This document shows, piece by piece, positions 10,725 through 19,740 of a stretch of DNA of 64,000 bases (positions are counted from its first letter, which is position 1; each line of letters begins with the position of its first letter). The notes under the pieces were generated by a model. It made no database searches, had not been told where the DNA came from, and saw nothing but the letters and a program-made list of their open reading frames with translations. A program made the translations under genes and the position numbers. The stretch is from Burkholderiaceae bacterium (GTDB taxonomy: Bacteria; Pseudomonadota; Gammaproteobacteria; Burkholderiales; Burkholderiaceae_E), in assembly GCA_023954135.1 (NCBI GenBank), contig JAMLIN010000014.1, forward strand, positions 1-64,000. The letters are read 5' to 3'.

Positions 10725-11822
10725 TCAGCGCCAGCCGAACATGAAGCCTCTTGCAATGCCACGTCGGGCCGGCGGCACCAGGTCGAGGGCCGAGAGCAGC
10801 GCCGATGCGGCCGCGCGCACCGCCGGCGTGGCGAACATCACCGCGAGCCGGTCGGTGGCGCCGATGATGATGCGCCGATCGTGTCTGCGCGAGCTGGCAT
10901 GGGCCGCGCAGGCGGCGCGCAGGGCGGCGGCATCGTCGCCGGCATCGCCCAGCATCTGCGCAAGCTCGAATGCATCGCGCAAGCCGAGGTTGAGTCCCTG
11001 GCCCGCCACCGGATGCAGCGCCTGGGCGGCATTGCCGATCATGATGCGCCGACCGTCGAAGGTTTCCCGACGCAGGCTGCGCACCAGCGGCGCGACATGG
11101 CGCGGCGAAACCAGGCGCAGCCGGCCGAGGCTGCCGCCGAAGGCGCGGCCGAGAGCGGCCTCGAATTCGGCCGCGGGCATCCGGGCACGGCTCTCGCAGG
11201 CATCGGGGCTGTCGCACCAGACGAGCGCATGGCGATGCGGCTCGGGCAGGGGCAGCAGGGCGAGCGGGCCGTTGGCGCGGAAAGCTTCGAAGGCCACTCC
11301 GGGGCGTTCGCGCTCCGCCTCGAGCTCGGCGAGCAGGGCGCACTGTCCGAACTCGCGCCGCTCGGCATCCGCGCCGGTATCGCCATCGGCGCAGATCTCG
11401 ATGGCCGCCGCCACCCCGCCGGGGACTTCGGTTGCCGTCCCGCTCGCTGCATCGAAGCCCGCCGCGCGGCAGGCCGAGCCGAGCGCGGCGACGAGCTCGC
11501 CGTAACGCACCACCTGGCCGAGCGCCGGCAGCCCGTGCTCGCCGTGCGCCATGCGCAGGCTGCCCGGATGATGATCGATCCGTACGTCGACATCATGGAT
11601 CGCCGCGGCGCGCGGCATCGGCATCACGCGCTCGAGCAACTGGACCGAGCCGGCCGACAGGGCGATCGGGCGCGCGGCGACGGCCTCGGGCAGGGGGCGT
11701 TCCTGGCGCAGCCAGTCGATCCGGGACGGCCCGATCCCCTGGCGGCGCAGCCACAGCGCAAGCGCCATCGCGACAGGGCCGCCGCCGGTGACGAGAATGC
11801 GTGCCTGCGATCCGAACGGCAT
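10725..11822 (-). CDS. UbiH/COQ6-type FAD-dependent monooxygenase
   Basis: Probably hydroxylates the aromatic ring of a ubiquinone precursor. The 365 residues show an N-terminal FAD-binding GxGxxG variant (VTGGGPVAMALALWL) and the C-terminal FAD motif GNAAQALHPVAGQGLNLGLRDA, which is diagnostic of UbiH, UbiF and COQ6 proteins. The middle DG motif expected before the FGQCALL stretch is degenerate (CADGDTGADAERREFGQ), and the protein is shorter than the usual 390-400 residues. Function in ubiquinone synthesis is inferred from family and from its place next to pepP, a common arrangement. Confidence 0.85.
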   Translation of the reverse strand: MPFGSQARILVTGGGPVAMALALWLRRQGIGPSRIDWLRQERPLPEAVAARPIALSAGSVQLLERVMPMPRAAAIHDVDVRIDHHPGSLRMAHGEHGLPALGQVVRYGELVAALGSACRAAGFDAASGTATEVPGGVAAAIEICADGDTGADAERREFGQCALLAELEAERERPGVAFEAFRANGPLALLPLPEPHRHALVWCDSPDACESRARMPAAEFEAALGRAFGGSLGRLRLVSPRHVAPLVRSLRRETFDGRRIMIGNAAQALHPVAGQGLNLGLRDAFELAQMLGDAGDDAAALRAACAAHASSRRHDRRIIIGATDRLAVMFATPAVRAAASALLSALDLVPPARRGIARGFMFGWR

Positions 11823-11839
11823 GGTCTATCCGCGGGTTC

Positions 11840-13219
11840 TCAACCGCGCATCAGTGCCTCGATCTCGTCGGGATCGGTGGGCACGTCCGCCGTGATGATC
11901 TCGCAGCCCTGCGCATCGACGACCGCGTCGTCCTCGATCCGGATGCCGATGTCGCGCAGCGCCGGCGGTACGTCGTCCGCCGTCCGGACATAGATGCCCG
12001 GCTCGATCGTGAGCACCATGCCGGGGCGCAGGATCCGCGAGGGCCGGTTGCCGTCGGCATGTCGTTCACCCGGCTCCAGGTATTCGCCGCAATCGTGCAC
12101 GTCCATGCCGAGCCAGTGGCTCGTGCGATGCATGTAGAAGCGGCGATAGGCGCCGGATTCGATCACGCCGTCGCGGCTGCCGGTGAGCAGTCCGGTATCG
12201 ATCATGCCCTGGGCGAGCACCGCGAGTGCCGCATCGTGCGGATCGTCGAAGCGCGCGCCGGGACGGGTGGCCGCGATCGCCGCATGCTGGGCCGCCAGCA
12301 CGATGTCGTAGAGCGCGCGCTGGGCCCCGCTGAAGCGGCCGTTGACCGGGAAGCTGCGGGTGATGTCCGATGCGTAGCCGTCGAGCTCGCAGCCGGCGTC
12401 GATCAGCAGCAGGTCGCCGTCGCGCAGGAGGGCATCGTTGGCGCGATAGTGCAGCACGCAGGCGTTGTGCCCCGCGGCGACGATCGAACCGTAGGCCGGG
12501 GCCTGCGAGCCCTGGCGGCGGAACTCGTAGAGCAGCTCGGCCTCGATCTCGTACTCGAGAAGGCCTGGGGCGCTTGCCCGCATCGCGCGGCGATGGGCGG
12601 CCGCCGAGATGCGCGCGGCGCGGCGCATGGTGTCGAGCTCCAGCTCGTCCTTGCGCAGGCGCATCTCGTCGAGCACCGAAAGCAGGTCGATCGCGCGGGT
12701 GGGAGAGCCGATGCCGGCGCGCGCCTGGGCGCGCACCTCGCCGAGCCAGAGCCGGACCCTGGCGTCGAGCGTCTCGTCGGCGCCCAGCGCATGGAACAGC
12801 GCCCCCCGGTTGGCGAGCAGCCTCGGAACCTCCTCGTCGAGGCTGCCGATCGGCAGCGCGCGATCGAAGCAGAAATGCGCCGCCGCGGCCTGCGGCCCGT
12901 AGCGAAAGCCGTCCCAGATCTCGCGCTCCTCGTTCTTCTCGCGACAGAACAGGATCGATTCGTCGCGCTCCCCGTCGGCGACGATGACGAGCACCGCTTC
13001 GGGCTCGGGGAAACCCGTGAGGTAGTGGAAGTAGCTGTCCCAGCGGTAGGGATAGTCGCTGTCGCGATTGCGCATCCGTTCCGGGGCGGTCGGCAGGATC
13101 GCGACCCCGCCGCCGGCCGCGCGCATCGCCTCGATCACCGCCTTGCGGCGGGCCGCCCTGGTGGCCGCGCCCGCCGCGGGCGCCTGTGCTGTGGGTGTGC
13201 TGGTCATGGTGTCGATCAT
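11840..13219 (-). CDS. pepP: Xaa-Pro aminopeptidase P (M24B)
   Basis: Cytosolic dimanganese peptidase that removes the N-terminal residue before proline. The 459 residues contain an N-terminal creatinase-like domain and the pita-bread catalytic domain. All five metal ligands are visible: Asp in LLIDAGCELD, Asp in YASDITRSFP, His in RTSHWLGMDVHD, Glu in TIEPGIYV and Glu in GIRIEDD. The first ATG (13219) and the ATG at 13207 are both possible starts. It lies 17 bases upstream of the UbiH-like gene. Confidence 0.96.
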   Translation of the reverse strand: MIDTMTSTPTAQAPAAGAATRAARRKAVIEAMRAAGGGVAILPTAPERMRNRDSDYPYRWDSYFHYLTGFPEPEAVLVIVADGERDESILFCREKNEEREIWDGFRYGPQAAAAHFCFDRALPIGSLDEEVPRLLANRGALFHALGADETLDARVRLWLGEVRAQARAGIGSPTRAIDLLSVLDEMRLRKDELELDTMRRAARISAAAHRRAMRASAPGLLEYEIEAELLYEFRRQGSQAPAYGSIVAAGHNACVLHYRANDALLRDGDLLLIDAGCELDGYASDITRSFPVNGRFSGAQRALYDIVLAAQHAAIAATRPGARFDDPHDAALAVLAQGMIDTGLLTGSRDGVIESGAYRRFYMHRTSHWLGMDVHDCGEYLEPGERHADGNRPSRILRPGMVLTIEPGIYVRTADDVPPALRDIGIRIEDDAVVDAQGCEIITADVPTDPDEIEALMRG

Positions 13220-13240
13220 TGTGCACCGGGAATCCGTGGA

Positions 13241-13948
13241 TCAGGCCCTCAACTGCGCATCGAGCTCGGCCAGCCGCGCCGGCGTGCCGACGTCGGTCCA
13301 GCGTCCGGCATGGATTCCGGCGCCGGCGCGCCCCTGGCGGGCGGCGGCGCGCAGCAGGGGGGCGAGCGGCGCCCGCGTACCGGGCGCGATGTCGGCGAAG
13401 AGCGCCGGCGCATAGACCCCGATGCCGGCGAAGGTGAGCTTCCGCGTGGCGTCCGCGAGCAGTCGTTCGCCATCGATCCCGAAGTCGCCCGCCGGGTTGT
13501 GGGCCGGGTTGGCCACCAGGACGCACCAGGCGAGGAGGTCGGCCTCCCGCATCCGGGCGACGATGCCCGGCACGCGCCGGAAGTCGAAGTCGCAGAAGAT
13601 GTCGCCGTTGACGACGACGAAGGGGGCGTCGCCGAGCAGCGGCAGGGCGGTCGCGATGCCGCCGGCCGTCTCGAGCGCGCTCGCCTCGGGGGAATAGCGG
13701 ATCCGTGCGCGGAAGGGCGAGCCGTCGCCGAGCGCCGCCTCGATGCGCGCCCCGAGCCAGGCGTGGTTGATGACGATGTCGGTGATTCCCGCGCCGACCA
13801 GGGCGTCGATGTGGCGGGCGATCAGCGAGCGGCCGCCGGCCTCGAGAAGCGGTTTCGGGACCGTGTCGGTGAGCGGGCGCATCCGCTCGCCGCGCCCGGC
13901 CGCGAGGATCATCGCCCGCGAAGGGCGTTCAGAAGGTGTAGCCGACAC
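13241..13948 (-). CDS. murU: N-acetylmuramate alpha-1-phosphate uridylyltransferase MurU
   Basis: Nucleotidyltransferase (235 residues) that makes UDP-MurNAc from MurNAc-1-phosphate in the anhydro-MurNAc recycling pathway. The N-terminal signature AMILAAGRGERMRPLTDTVPKPL and the metal-binding region VVVNGDIFCDFDF are clear. Assignment to MurU rather than a generic sugar-phosphate nucleotidyltransferase rests on the adjacent amgK, whose end overlaps this start by 20 bases; AmgK would make the substrate. Confidence 0.9.
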   Translation of the reverse strand: MSATPSERPSRAMILAAGRGERMRPLTDTVPKPLLEAGGRSLIARHIDALVGAGITDIVINHAWLGARIEAALGDGSPFRARIRYSPEASALETAGGIATALPLLGDAPFVVVNGDIFCDFDFRRVPGIVARMREADLLAWCVLVANPAHNPAGDFGIDGERLLADATRKLTFAGIGVYAPALFADIAPGTRAPLAPLLRAAARQGRAGAGIHAGRWTDVGTPARLAELDAQLRA

Positions 13949-14954
13949 GCGGCTCGTCCGCCTCGATCCGGTCGATCAGCCGGGCCAGCCCGGCAAGCGC
14001 CCCGTAGCGGGCCACCGTGCGGCGCAGGTAGCCCAGCACCCGCGGCATGTCGTCGAGGTAGCGATGCTTGCCGTCGCGATGCGAAAGACGCGCGAAGATG
14101 CCGAGCACCTTCAGCTGGCGCTGCACGCCCATCCATTCGTAGTCGCGATAGAAGTCGCCGAAATCCGGGGCCACCGGAAGCCCGGCCGCGCGGGCGGCCT
14201 CCCAGTAGCGCACCACCCAGTCGATCTCGCGGTCCTCGGGCCAGTCGACGTAGGCGTCCCGAAACAGCGAGACGGCGTCGTAGGTGATCGGGCCTTCGAC
14301 CGCGTCCTGGAAGTCGAGGATGCCCGGTCCGTCCTGCTCGAGGACCATCAGGTTGCGGCTGTGGTAGTCGCGGTGCACATGCACGACCGGCTGTCCGAGG
14401 ATGGCATCGACCAGGCGCTCGAAGCCCTCGTGCAGGCGGCGCTGTTCCTGGTCGTCGAGCGCGATGCCGCGGTGGCGCGCGACGTACCACTCGGGAAACA
14501 GCGCGAGCTCGCGCTCGAGCAGCGCCCGGTCGTAGGGCGGGAAGCTGCCCGGCCGGCCCGCCGCCTGGATCCTCACCAGCGCCGCGCTGGCGTCGCGATA
14601 GAGGCGATCGGCATCGCGCCCGCCGTCGGTGGCCAGGCGCTCGAGGTATGTGGTGGCGCCGAAATCCTCCAGCAGCAGGAAGCCGTGCCCGGGGTCGGCG
14701 GCGAGGATCCGCGGCACCCGTACCCCGGCCGACCCGAAGATTTCCGCGGCACGAATGAACGGGCGGCAATCCTCGGCCGGCGGTGGCGCGTCCATGGCGA
14801 CCACGCTGCCTTCGCGTTCCCGGTCGATCCGGAAATAGCGTCGGAAGCTGGCGTCGTTCGATGCCGGCCGGATCGAGTCGATGCGCAGGCGGTGGTCGTT
14901 GCCGAGCCGGGCCAGCCAGGTACAGAGTTCGTCGAGGCGGGCGTCGGGACTCAT
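13929..14954 (-). CDS. amgK: Anomeric N-acetylmuramate/N-acetylglucosamine kinase AmgK
   Basis: Aminoglycoside-phosphotransferase-fold sugar kinase (341 residues) that phosphorylates MurNAc or GlcNAc at the anomeric position, feeding MurU. The kinase motifs VHVHRDYHSRNLMV (catalytic Asp) and GILDFQDAVEGPITYD (Mg-binding Asp) are present. The ATG at 14954 gives the family length; the frame is open upstream but unmatched. It is transcribed away from lptD, with 133 bases between the two starts. Confidence 0.9.
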   Translation of the reverse strand: MSPDARLDELCTWLARLGNDHRLRIDSIRPASNDASFRRYFRIDREREGSVVAMDAPPPAEDCRPFIRAAEIFGSAGVRVPRILAADPGHGFLLLEDFGATTYLERLATDGGRDADRLYRDASAALVRIQAAGRPGSFPPYDRALLERELALFPEWYVARHRGIALDDQEQRRLHEGFERLVDAILGQPVVHVHRDYHSRNLMVLEQDGPGILDFQDAVEGPITYDAVSLFRDAYVDWPEDREIDWVVRYWEAARAAGLPVAPDFGDFYRDYEWMGVQRQLKVLGIFARLSHRDGKHRYLDDMPRVLGYLRRTVARYGALAGLARLIDRIEADEPRVGYTF

Positions 14955-15034
14955 CGCATGGAGGGTTGGGATTCGCCTGCGGGATTCGTCTGCGCCGGCA
15001 TGCACATGCCCGTCGGGAGCGAGCCGGCGCTCCG

Positions 15035-15040
15035 TATAAT
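15035..15040 (+). promoter_or_regulatory. Candidate -10 element upstream of lptD
   Basis: A perfect TATAAT stands out in this GC-rich gap between the divergent amgK and lptD starts, 48 bases before the lptD GTG. No convincing -35 hexamer lies 16-18 bases upstream. The mirrored sequence could also act as an AT-rich -10 for amgK. This is inference from sequence only. Confidence 0.45.
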
Positions 15041-15087
15041 AATCGATCGTTGCCGTACCCCGAGCCACTGGCCAGCCACCGAACCGC

Positions 15088-17460
15088 GTGACCAGTCCCC
15101 TTACGCGTCGTCGCCTCGACCCGCCGCCGCGCCTGCGACGGTCGCTGCGCCGGCAGGCCCGATTTGCGCCTGCCGCATCCGTCAGCCGGGAGGCAGCGTT
15201 CGCTTCCCTGTCGCTCGTCGCGGCGCTCGTCGTCGCCCCCGCGCAGGCGCAGTCGCATGGCCCCGGCCCGCTGCAACTGCGCATCGAGCCCGCGCTGGGC
15301 GCAAGTCATCCGGAGCCCACCGAATCGGGCCGGCCGATCTTCGCGCGCGGCAGCCGGGCCAGCGGCCGCCCCGACCGGGAGCTCACGCTCGAGGGCGAGG
15401 CCGAGATCCGCCATGCCGGAACCGTGGTGCGCGGCAATCGCATCACCTGGTACGAGGATGACGAGGAACTCGTCGCCGTCGGCAATGTGCGGGTGGTCCG
15501 CGGCGGCAGCGTCTTCGTGGGCGAGGGCCTGCAGCTGCGGCTCGATTCCAGCACCGGCAGCTTCCGCGCCCCGACCTACGAGCTGCCGCTCTACGACGGT
15601 CGCGGCGAAGCCGACCGGCTCGACTTCCTCGGCGGGCGTCGGGTGGGCCTCGTCAACGCCACCTACACGACCTGCCAGCCGGAGGATCCGGACTGGTACC
15701 TGCGCGCCGACGAGCTGACGATCGACGAGGAGCGGGGCGAGGGCCGCGGCCGCGGGGCGAGGCTCTACTTCAAGGACGTGCAGCTGCTCGGGGTGCCGTA
15801 CTTCGGCTTTCCGCTGGGCGACCAGCGTCGTTCGGGCGTGCTCGCGCCGAGCTTCTCCATGAGCTCGAAGACCGGCGCCGAGCTCATGGTCCCGTACTAC
15901 TGGAACATGGCGCCCAATCGCGACATGACGCTCTATCCGCGCGTCATGGCCAAGCGCGGCGTGATGCTCGGCACCGAGTACCGCTACCTCGATCCCCGCT
16001 ACCACGGCACCTTCGATGGCGAGTACATCGCGAGGGACAACGTCACGGGCGAGAAGCGCTACCAGTGGTCCTGGCTCACCCGGATCACCAACCTCGGCGG
16101 CTGGGCCGGTCAGGTCAACCTCAACGGCGTATCCGACGACAACTACTTCGTCGACTACTCCCGCTCGATCATGGACAGCTCGGAGCGCTCCCTGGCGCGC
16201 GACGCCTACCTCGCGCGCGCCTTCGGCGACTGGACGGTGCTCGGGCGCGTCAGCAAGTGGCAGAACATCCTGGAGGCGCGGCTCGCGCCCCCCTACGAGC
16301 GCGAGCCGCAGGTCCAGGCCCGATACACGAAGCGCGAATGGCTCGGCTTCGACTTCACCACGACGCTCGATGCCACCCGCTTCGTACGGCCGCTCGCAGG
16401 GGCGGTCGAGGGGCTGCGGGTCTTCGCCGACAACGAGCTCAGCTATCCCGTGATGCTTCCCGGCGGTTTCATCGTGCCCAAGGTCGGGCTGCACCTGTCG
16501 AGCTACGATCTCGACAACAACCCGTTGGGTGACGATCGGCTCGACCGCGTCCTGCCCACCTTCTCGGTCGACGCCGGCCTGGTCTTCGAGCGCGATACCC
16601 GGGTGTTCGACAGGCCGATGCTGCAGACGCTCGAGCCGCGGCTTTTCTATGTGCGTACCCCGTATCGCGACCAGTCGGAGTTTCCGGTCTTCGACACCGG
16701 CGTCGCCGATTTCAATTTCGCCCAGCTCTTCTCGACCAACACCTTCGTCGGCAGCGATCGCATCGCCGATGCCAACCACCTGACGACGGCGGTCATCTCG
16801 CGCTTCATCGAACCGGCCACCGGGGCCGAGCGCTTCCGGGTCGCGCTCGGCCAGCGGCTGTATTTCAACCCGCAGCGGGTGGCGCTGCGCGGGGTCGGCG
16901 TGCCGACCGACCGGCGTTCGGACGTGCTGCTCGCCGCTTCGGGCGACTTCGGCAACGGCATGACGCTCGATGGCGGCCTGCAGTGGAGCGTGCGCGAGTC
17001 CCGGGTGCCGCGCATGTCCCTGTCGTGGCGCTACCTGCCCGAGGCAGGCAAGGTGGTCAACGTGGGGGTGCGCTACCTGCGCGACGAGATCGGCCAGTTC
17101 GACACCTCCTGGCGCTGGCCGGTCTCGAGGCGCTGGGTCGCGATGGGCCGGCTGAACTATTCCTGGGCGAAGACCGTCCGCGATCCGCTGACCCTCAGGA
17201 TCATCCCGGCCGAGCCCGGCTTCGTGGAAAGCGTGCTCGGCTTCGAGTACCGGCGCGACTGCTGGATCGCCCGCTTCGTCGTGCAGCGATTCACCACCGC
17301 CGCCTTCGAGAAGACCACCGCGTTCTTCCTGCAGCTCGAGTTCCGTGGCGTCGGCCATCTGGGCTCGGACCCCTTCGATATACTCACGCGGAACATCCGG
17401 GGCTACCAGTCGCCCAGCGACCGTCCCGCCCAGCCAGGCCGATTCTTCGGGTACGAATGA
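15088..17460 (+). CDS. lptD: LPS-assembly protein LptD
   Basis: Outer-membrane beta-barrel that, with LptE, inserts lipopolysaccharide into the outer leaflet. The 790 residues carry a signal peptide ending VAPAQAQ, an N-terminal OstA/jellyroll domain (about 95-235), and a long barrel with YYWNMAPNRDMTLYPR and a C-terminal CWIARFVVQRFTT segment. Only two Cys are evident in the mature protein, near residues 196 and 725, compatible with a single interdomain disulfide instead of the two in E. coli. The start codon is GTG, with the signal peptide preceded by an Arg-rich extension, so an internal start is possible. The stop overlaps the surA ATG. Confidence 0.96.
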   Translation: MTSPLTRRRLDPPPRLRRSLRRQARFAPAASVSREAAFASLSLVAALVVAPAQAQSHGPGPLQLRIEPALGASHPEPTESGRPIFARGSRASGRPDRELTLEGEAEIRHAGTVVRGNRITWYEDDEELVAVGNVRVVRGGSVFVGEGLQLRLDSSTGSFRAPTYELPLYDGRGEADRLDFLGGRRVGLVNATYTTCQPEDPDWYLRADELTIDEERGEGRGRGARLYFKDVQLLGVPYFGFPLGDQRRSGVLAPSFSMSSKTGAELMVPYYWNMAPNRDMTLYPRVMAKRGVMLGTEYRYLDPRYHGTFDGEYIARDNVTGEKRYQWSWLTRITNLGGWAGQVNLNGVSDDNYFVDYSRSIMDSSERSLARDAYLARAFGDWTVLGRVSKWQNILEARLAPPYEREPQVQARYTKREWLGFDFTTTLDATRFVRPLAGAVEGLRVFADNELSYPVMLPGGFIVPKVGLHLSSYDLDNNPLGDDRLDRVLPTFSVDAGLVFERDTRVFDRPMLQTLEPRLFYVRTPYRDQSEFPVFDTGVADFNFAQLFSTNTFVGSDRIADANHLTTAVISRFIEPATGAERFRVALGQRLYFNPQRVALRGVGVPTDRRSDVLLAASGDFGNGMTLDGGLQWSVRESRVPRMSLSWRYLPEAGKVVNVGVRYLRDEIGQFDTSWRWPVSRRWVAMGRLNYSWAKTVRDPLTLRIIPAEPGFVESVLGFEYRRDCWIARFVVQRFTTAAFEKTTAFFLQLEFRGVGHLGSDPFDILTRNIRGYQSPSDRPAQPGRFFGYE

Positions 17461-18776
17461 CCGCCATCCCCAAACTGATCCTCGCGATCGCGACGATCGT
17501 CACCACGCTGCTCCCGCAGCATGCGGCAATCGCGCAGCGGCCGACGCTGGTCGACCGGGTCGTCGCGATCGTCAACGACGACGTGGTCACCCAGGTCGAG
17601 CTCGAGCGTCGCGTTGCGCAGATCCTCGGCCAGCTGAGGCGCCAGAACACCGCGCTGCCGCCGCCCGGCGTGCTGGAGCGGCAGGTGCTCGAGCAGCTGA
17701 TCATCGAGCGGATCCAGCTGCAGATGGCCGAGGAGCGCGGCATCCGCGTCACCGATGCGCAGCTCGACCGACTGGTGGACCGTTTCGCCGCCGACAACCG
17801 GCTCAGCGTCGAGCAGTTGCACGACCGGGTCGCCGCGGAAGGGATGAGCTTCGAGGCGTTTCGCCAGCAGCTGCGCGGGGAATACCTGCGCAGCCGGCTG
17901 CGCGAGCGCGAAGTCGATTCGAAGGTGAACGTCAGCGAGGCCGACGTCGATGCCTGGCTCGCGACCGGGCAGGGCCGCGCGCAGGGGGCCGAGACCCCGG
18001 TCGAGTACGAGGTCGGCCAGATCCTGCTGCGGGTTCCCGAGAATGCCCCCGAGGATGAGGTGGCCCGCCAGCGCGACAGGGCCGCGGAGCTGGTCGCGCG
18101 GTTGCGCAAGGGCGAGGACATCGGGGATCTCGCCGCCGAGTTCGCCGGGCCGCTGCCCGAGGGGCAGTCGGTCTCGCTCGGCTGGCGCGACGCGAGCCGG
18201 CTGCCGCAACTCTTCGTCGACGCCGTCCGGGGACTCGAGGAGGGCGCGGTCGCCGATCCGGTGCGCAGCCCCAATGGCTTCCACGTGCTGAAGCTGCTCG
18301 GGCGCCGGGACGCCGGTTCGGCCGCGCCGGTGTCGGTCGTGCAGACGCATGTCCGCCATATCCTGGTGCAGCCCAACGAGCTGCTGCCCGAGGCCGAGGC
18401 CTTGCGCCGCCTTGCCGATATCCGCGAGCGGGTGCTCAACGGCGGCGCCAGCTTCGAGGACATGGCCCGCCAGTATTCGAGCGACGGCAGCGCGGGCCGC
18501 GGCGGCGACATCGGCTGGGTCTATCCGGGCGATACCGTGCCCGAGTTCGAGCGGGCGATGAACGCGCTCGAACCCGGCCAGATCAGCGACGTGGTCCGAA
18601 CGCCCTTCGGGCTGCACCTGGTCCAGGTGCTGGGCCGGCGCAACGACCAGGCCTCGCCGGAGCGTCTGCGCCAGGCGGCGCGTCAGGCGGTGCGCGAGCA
18701 GCGCGCCGAGGAAGCCTACGAGATATGGGTCGAGCAGCTGCGCGACAGCGCGTACGTCGTGATCCGGGAAGATTAG
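17457..18776 (+). CDS. surA: Periplasmic chaperone and peptidyl-prolyl isomerase SurA
   Basis: Escorts unfolded outer-membrane proteins to the Bam complex. The 439 residues have a signal peptide, a SurA N-terminal domain (VDRVVAIVNDDVVTQVELE) and two parvulin domains. The second parvulin is the clearer one, with THVRHILVQPNELL, QYSSDGSAGRGGDIGWV and FGLHLVQVLGRR. The ATG overlaps the lptD stop (ATGA). In many betaproteobacteria pdxA follows surA; here rsmA follows directly after 23 bases. Confidence 0.97.
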   Translation: MTAIPKLILAIATIVTTLLPQHAAIAQRPTLVDRVVAIVNDDVVTQVELERRVAQILGQLRRQNTALPPPGVLERQVLEQLIIERIQLQMAEERGIRVTDAQLDRLVDRFAADNRLSVEQLHDRVAAEGMSFEAFRQQLRGEYLRSRLREREVDSKVNVSEADVDAWLATGQGRAQGAETPVEYEVGQILLRVPENAPEDEVARQRDRAAELVARLRKGEDIGDLAAEFAGPLPEGQSVSLGWRDASRLPQLFVDAVRGLEEGAVADPVRSPNGFHVLKLLGRRDAGSAAPVSVVQTHVRHILVQPNELLPEAEALRRLADIRERVLNGGASFEDMARQYSSDGSAGRGGDIGWVYPGDTVPEFERAMNALEPGQISDVVRTPFGLHLVQVLGRRNDQASPERLRQAARQAVREQRAEEAYEIWVEQLRDSAYVVIRED

Positions 18777-18799
18777 GAACCTGTGAACGGGCCATCCAG

Positions 18800-19630
18800 A
18801 TGAGACGGTCCAGCCCCTCCCGACCGGCGCCGGCGCGGCGGACCCGGGGCGGCGTTCTGGCGCGGCGCCGCTTCGGCCAGCATTTCCTGGTCGACAAGGG
18901 CGTCATCCATGCCATCGTCGAGGCGATCGGGCCGCGATCGGACGACGCGATCGTCGAGATCGGCCCCGGGCCGGGCGCGCTGACCGACGCCCTGCTCGCG
19001 CGCATAGGCCATATCGACGCGATCGAGATCGACCGCGATCTCGCCGCCGCATTGACGGCGCGCCATGGCGCCGACCGGCTATCCCTGCACCAGGCCGACG
19101 TCCTCGGCTTCGACTGGCGCGGCTTCGCCGGCGATCGCCGCCTGCGGATCGTCGGTAACCTGCCCTACAACATCTCCACGCCCCTGCTGCTCGGCCTGGC
19201 GGACGTGGCGGATATCGTCGTCGACCAGCACTTCATGCTGCAGAAGGAAGTCGTTGCGCGCATCGTCGCCGGCCCCGGCGGCGCCGACTACGGGCGCCTT
19301 GGCATCCTCCTGCAGGCCCGCTACGAATGCGACTGGCTCTTCGACGTGCCGCCGGAGTCATTCGACCCGCCGCCGCGGGTGGACTCCGCGGTGCTGCGGA
19401 TGACACCGCGCCCGGCCCGGGTGCGCAGCATGAGCGCGCTGTCCGAACTGCTGGCGGTCGCTTTCGGCCAGCGCCGCAAGATGCTGCGCGGCCACTTGCT
19501 GCCCTGGCTGCGCGAGCGCGGCATCGAGGATGAAACGCTCGAGCCGACCCGCCGCGCCGAGGAGATCGACCAGGAGACCTGGTACCGGGTGGCGGACCGG
19601 CTTGCGGAGTCGCGGCTGGGAGTGGTCTGA
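18800..19630 (+). CDS. rsmA: 16S rRNA dimethyladenosine transferase RsmA (KsgA)
   Basis: Dimethylates two adjacent adenines in the 3' helix of 16S rRNA. The 276 residues begin with a basic stretch and FGQHFLVD. SAM motif I (VEIGPGPGALTDALL) and the catalytic NLPYNISTPLL motif follow, then the C-terminal domain with FDPPPRVDSAVLRM and FGQRRKMLRG. The start at 18800 is the ATG giving a normal length; an in-frame ATG at 18725 lies inside surA. It is the last gene of the lptD-surA-rsmA run and borders the accessory island. Confidence 0.97.
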   Translation: MRRSSPSRPAPARRTRGGVLARRRFGQHFLVDKGVIHAIVEAIGPRSDDAIVEIGPGPGALTDALLARIGHIDAIEIDRDLAAALTARHGADRLSLHQADVLGFDWRGFAGDRRLRIVGNLPYNISTPLLLGLADVADIVVDQHFMLQKEVVARIVAGPGGADYGRLGILLQARYECDWLFDVPPESFDPPPRVDSAVLRMTPRPARVRSMSALSELLAVAFGQRRKMLRGHLLPWLRERGIEDETLEPTRRAEEIDQETWYRVADRLAESRLGVV

Positions 19631-19662
19631 GGGTGGGTTCCCGGCTGATTCGGTTCGATGGA

Positions 19663-19678
19663 ATTACCGATGGGTAAT
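19663..19678. promoter_or_regulatory. HipB-type operator O1
   Basis: Perfect palindrome ATTACC-GATG-GGTAAT, extending one further base pair on each side (AATTACC/GGTAATT). It is one of two near-identical sites upstream of the hipB-like gene, offset by 49 bases start to start, so both would face similar helix sides over about five turns. Autoregulation by HipB binding is known for the family; that these are the sites is inference. Confidence 0.7.
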
Positions 19679-19711
19679 TTCTCCTTGATTTTCGGGAAGC
19701 GAGGGATGAGT

Positions 19712-19727
19712 ATTACCGATAGGTAAC
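19712..19727. promoter_or_regulatory. HipB-type operator O2 overlapping the promoter
   Basis: ATTACC-GATA-GGTAAC, matching O1 in arms and spacer length with one arm mismatch at the last base. It ends 13 bases before the hipB ATG, directly upstream of the ribosome site GGAG (19731-19734). It overlaps a possible -10 (TATTAC, 19711-19716) that follows a possible -35 (TTGATT, 19685-19690) at a long 20-base spacing. Binding here would block transcription. Confidence 0.7.
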
Positions 19728-19740
19728 TTCGGAGCGCTTC

